Of a stretch of 5,823 nt of DNA, positions 4,510 to 5,823 are shown in pieces. The notes beneath the pieces are model-generated. The model made no database searches and was not told where the DNA came from. It saw nothing but the letters and a program-made list of their open reading frames with translations. The position numbers and the translations under genes were made by a program. Source of the stretch: JACROF01 sp964533055 (GTDB lineage Bacteria; Patescibacteriota; Microgenomatia; Levybacterales; UBA12049); the NCBI GenBank assembly GCA_964533055.1, contig CAZHKZ010000033.1, positions 1 through 5,823 of the forward strand, in the 5' to 3' direction. Each line of letters opens with the position of its first letter. The stretch's first letter is position 1.

Positions 4510-5592
4510 ATGAAGCGAATCATGCTAGTGTTACTTTTGGCTGTGTTCCTATTTCCTCAAGATGTATCTGCGCAAACATCAACACCATCTCCAGCCCCTA
4601 CCGAGAAAGTTTTAGCGCCTTCAGGACCAGCTCCTCAGACAGGAGTGAATGTCACGCTTTCCCCAACATTCCTTTCACTGATCTCAGACCCTGGAAAGAA
4701 GGTCAGTGGGCAGTTCAAAGTTCGCAACAACAATAACTTTACAGAGTACTTTAAGCTCAGCTTGGCGAAGTTCGAAGCAGCTGAAGGTGGAGAGCGCCCA
4801 CTTTTAGTAGATGTCACAAGTCAAGATGACTTTATTAAGTGGATTAGCTTTGATGAGCAGAAGTTCTCTGTCGGACCCAATGAATCAAAGACTGTGACAG
4901 TCACGCTCAATGTTCCAAAGTCAGCAACACTTGGATATTACTATGCGATTCTTGTGAATAGAGTTGCAGAGAAGGAGAGTGAAGGGAGCGGTGCTATCGT
5001 TGCAGGTTCTCCTGCTATTTTAACACTGCTTGAAGTGCGAACACCAAATGCGAAAAGAGAGTTGCAGCTAGAGGATTTCACTGCGACAAAGCTCTTTTTT
5101 GAATACTTACCGACAGAGTTCACGATAAAAGTTAAGAATACAGGCAATATCCATGTCGTGCCAGTGGGAGATATCTTTATAGACCAGGGAAATAAGAAAG
5201 ATATTGCAGTCATTCATATTAATGAGGGTAGGGGTAATGTCTTGCCTCAGAGTGCAAGGACATTTACCTCGACCTGGGCAGACGGATTTGCTGTGAGGGT
5301 ACCAAAGGAGAATCCAGCTGGGTCTGGGCAGGTTGAGAGGGACGATAGAGGTAATACAAAGATGACGGTAAAGTATGATTTTGCTAAGGCAGATCGCTTT
5401 AGAATTGGAAAATATGACGCTCATCTCTTGCTTGCCTATGATAATGGTGAGCGAGATGTGCCACTTGAGGCCACAGTCTCCTTCTGGGTAATACCATGGA
5501 AGATTTTAGGTGTGGCCTTGATCATACTACTCTTCGTTCTTTATGGAATTAAGAGCATTATCACTGCACAAATGAAGCGGTTTCGTTCATAA
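4510..5592 (+). CDS. Secreted, membrane-anchored protein with two Ig-like domains (DUF916/WxL-interacting-protein-like)
   Basis: From the ATG at 4510 the product is 360 residues. It has a signal peptide (MKRIMLVLLLAVFL..., cleavage probably after VSA at 21), then a Pro/Ser/Thr-rich linker (23-43). The first beta-sandwich (about 46-150) has SPTFLSLISDPGKK, FKVRNNNN and LGYYYAILVNR. The second beta domain (about 185-326) includes FTIKVKNTGNIHVVP. One transmembrane helix (about 330-347) and a short basic tail (KRFRS) end it. This order matches DUF916/DUF3324 proteins, which partner WxL proteins on Gram-positive surfaces; the match is by layout and strand pattern, not a proven homology. The protein should project outward with its tail in the cytoplasm. 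The in-frame ATG at 4492 adds six residues that spoil the signal peptide and lies within the promoter. It follows the two surface paralogues and is 7 bases from another Ig-like gene, so the four look functionally linked. Confidence 0.82.
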   Translation: MKRIMLVLLLAVFLFPQDVSAQTSTPSPAPTEKVLAPSGPAPQTGVNVTLSPTFLSLISDPGKKVSGQFKVRNNNNFTEYFKLSLAKFEAAEGGERPLLVDVTSQDDFIKWISFDEQKFSVGPNESKTVTVTLNVPKSATLGYYYAILVNRVAEKESEGSGAIVAGSPAILTLLEVRTPNAKRELQLEDFTATKLFFEYLPTEFTIKVKNTGNIHVVPVGDIFIDQGNKKDIAVIHINEGRGNVLPQSARTFTSTWADGFAVRVPKENPAGSGQVERDDRGNTKMTVKYDFAKADRFRIGKYDAHLLLAYDNGERDVPLEATVSFWVIPWKILGVALIILLFVLYGIKSIITAQMKRFRS

Positions 5593-5599
5593 TAGGAAT

Positions 5600-5823
5600 A
5601 TGCGCTACATCCCACTGCTCATCCTTATTTTTTTAGCTTCCATATTCGCACCTCATGCGCATGCAAAGAATGGTATTCAGGTCAGCCCAGCCTTTCTTGA
5701 GGTCGATATCACTAAGCCTGGAGAGAAAAAGGAAGTCTCAGTTCAGGTGACTAATAAGACTGTTCGAGAGGTTACTCTGGACATCTACCCGTTGGATTTT
5801 AGACAGAAGGATGAGTTTGGCTC
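5600..5823 (+). CDS. Secreted Ig-like protein related to the preceding gene, 3'-truncated by the window edge
   Basis: The frame opens with ATG at 5600 and is still open at the last base, giving 74 full codons. The signal peptide is MRYIPLLILIFLASIF... with likely cleavage after HAHA (residue 22). It is followed by IQVSPAFLEVDITKPGEKKE and VQVTNKTVREVTLDIYP. These match in pattern the first strands of the preceding protein's domain (VTLSPTFLSLISDPGKK, FKVRNNNNFTEYFKL), so the two are probably paralogues or tandem members of the DUF916-like/fimbrial-chaperone-like Ig group. The gap from the previous stop is 7 bases and holds AGGA at 5594-5597, only 2 bases from the ATG. Co-transcription with the preceding gene is very likely. 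Whether it also has a membrane anchor cannot be seen. Confidence 0.8.
   Translation, partial: MRYIPLLILIFLASIFAPHAHAKNGIQVSPAFLEVDITKPGEKKEVSVQVTNKTVREVTLDIYPLDFRQKDEFG

Noticed and set aside
5107..5424. Minus-strand 105-codon open frame inside the anchor-protein gene
   Set aside because: Antisense shadow with no recognisable domain or start signal.

Overview
The window reads as bacterial chromosome of moderate to low GC content. All genes fit the standard code, with TAG, TAA and TGA used as stops. A Gram-positive-like or candidate-phyla (Patescibacteria/CPR) origin is my best inference, not a demonstrated fact. It rests on a WecG/TagA-type glycosyltransferase, secreted beta-rich surface proteins, a membrane-anchored Ig-like partner protein and an almost complete lack of Shine-Dalgarno sequences.

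Layout: (1) Positions 1-642 hold the 3' part of a WecG/TagA/CpsF glycosyltransferase, followed by a good intrinsic terminator at 711-736. (2) Positions 873-1579, minus strand, hold a two-gene toxin-antitoxin-like operon. An excisionase/MerR-type helix-turn-helix protein overlaps a PIN-domain protein by 4 bases, and a promoter with an internal dyad lies at 1623-1651. (3) Positions 1652-2234 contain no convincing gene. They do contain a hairpin-rich tract (about 1861-2110) bracketed by two long hairpins, which may be an unrecognised structured RNA. (4) Positions 2275-5823, plus strand, hold a surface-protein locus: two tandem 349-residue secreted paralogues, a 360-residue secreted protein with two Ig-like domains and a C-terminal membrane anchor, and the start of a second Ig-like secreted protein only 7 bases downstream.

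How the genes may work together: the two paralogues end in a roughly 170-residue beta-rich domain with two widely spaced tryptophan motifs, resembling the layout of WxL cell-surface domains. The next gene has the layout of the WxL-interacting DUF916/DUF3324 proteins: signal peptide, two beta domains, one C-terminal transmembrane helix and a short basic tail. I therefore propose a remote WxL-like surface-display locus. The paralogues share a perfectly identical 317-bp block inside otherwise diverged genes, which points to recent gene conversion.

Each of the three complete surface genes has a TTGACA/TTGACG -35 box only 37-40 bases upstream of its ATG. This implies leaderless or nearly leaderless transcripts and moves the start of the third gene from 4492 to 4510.
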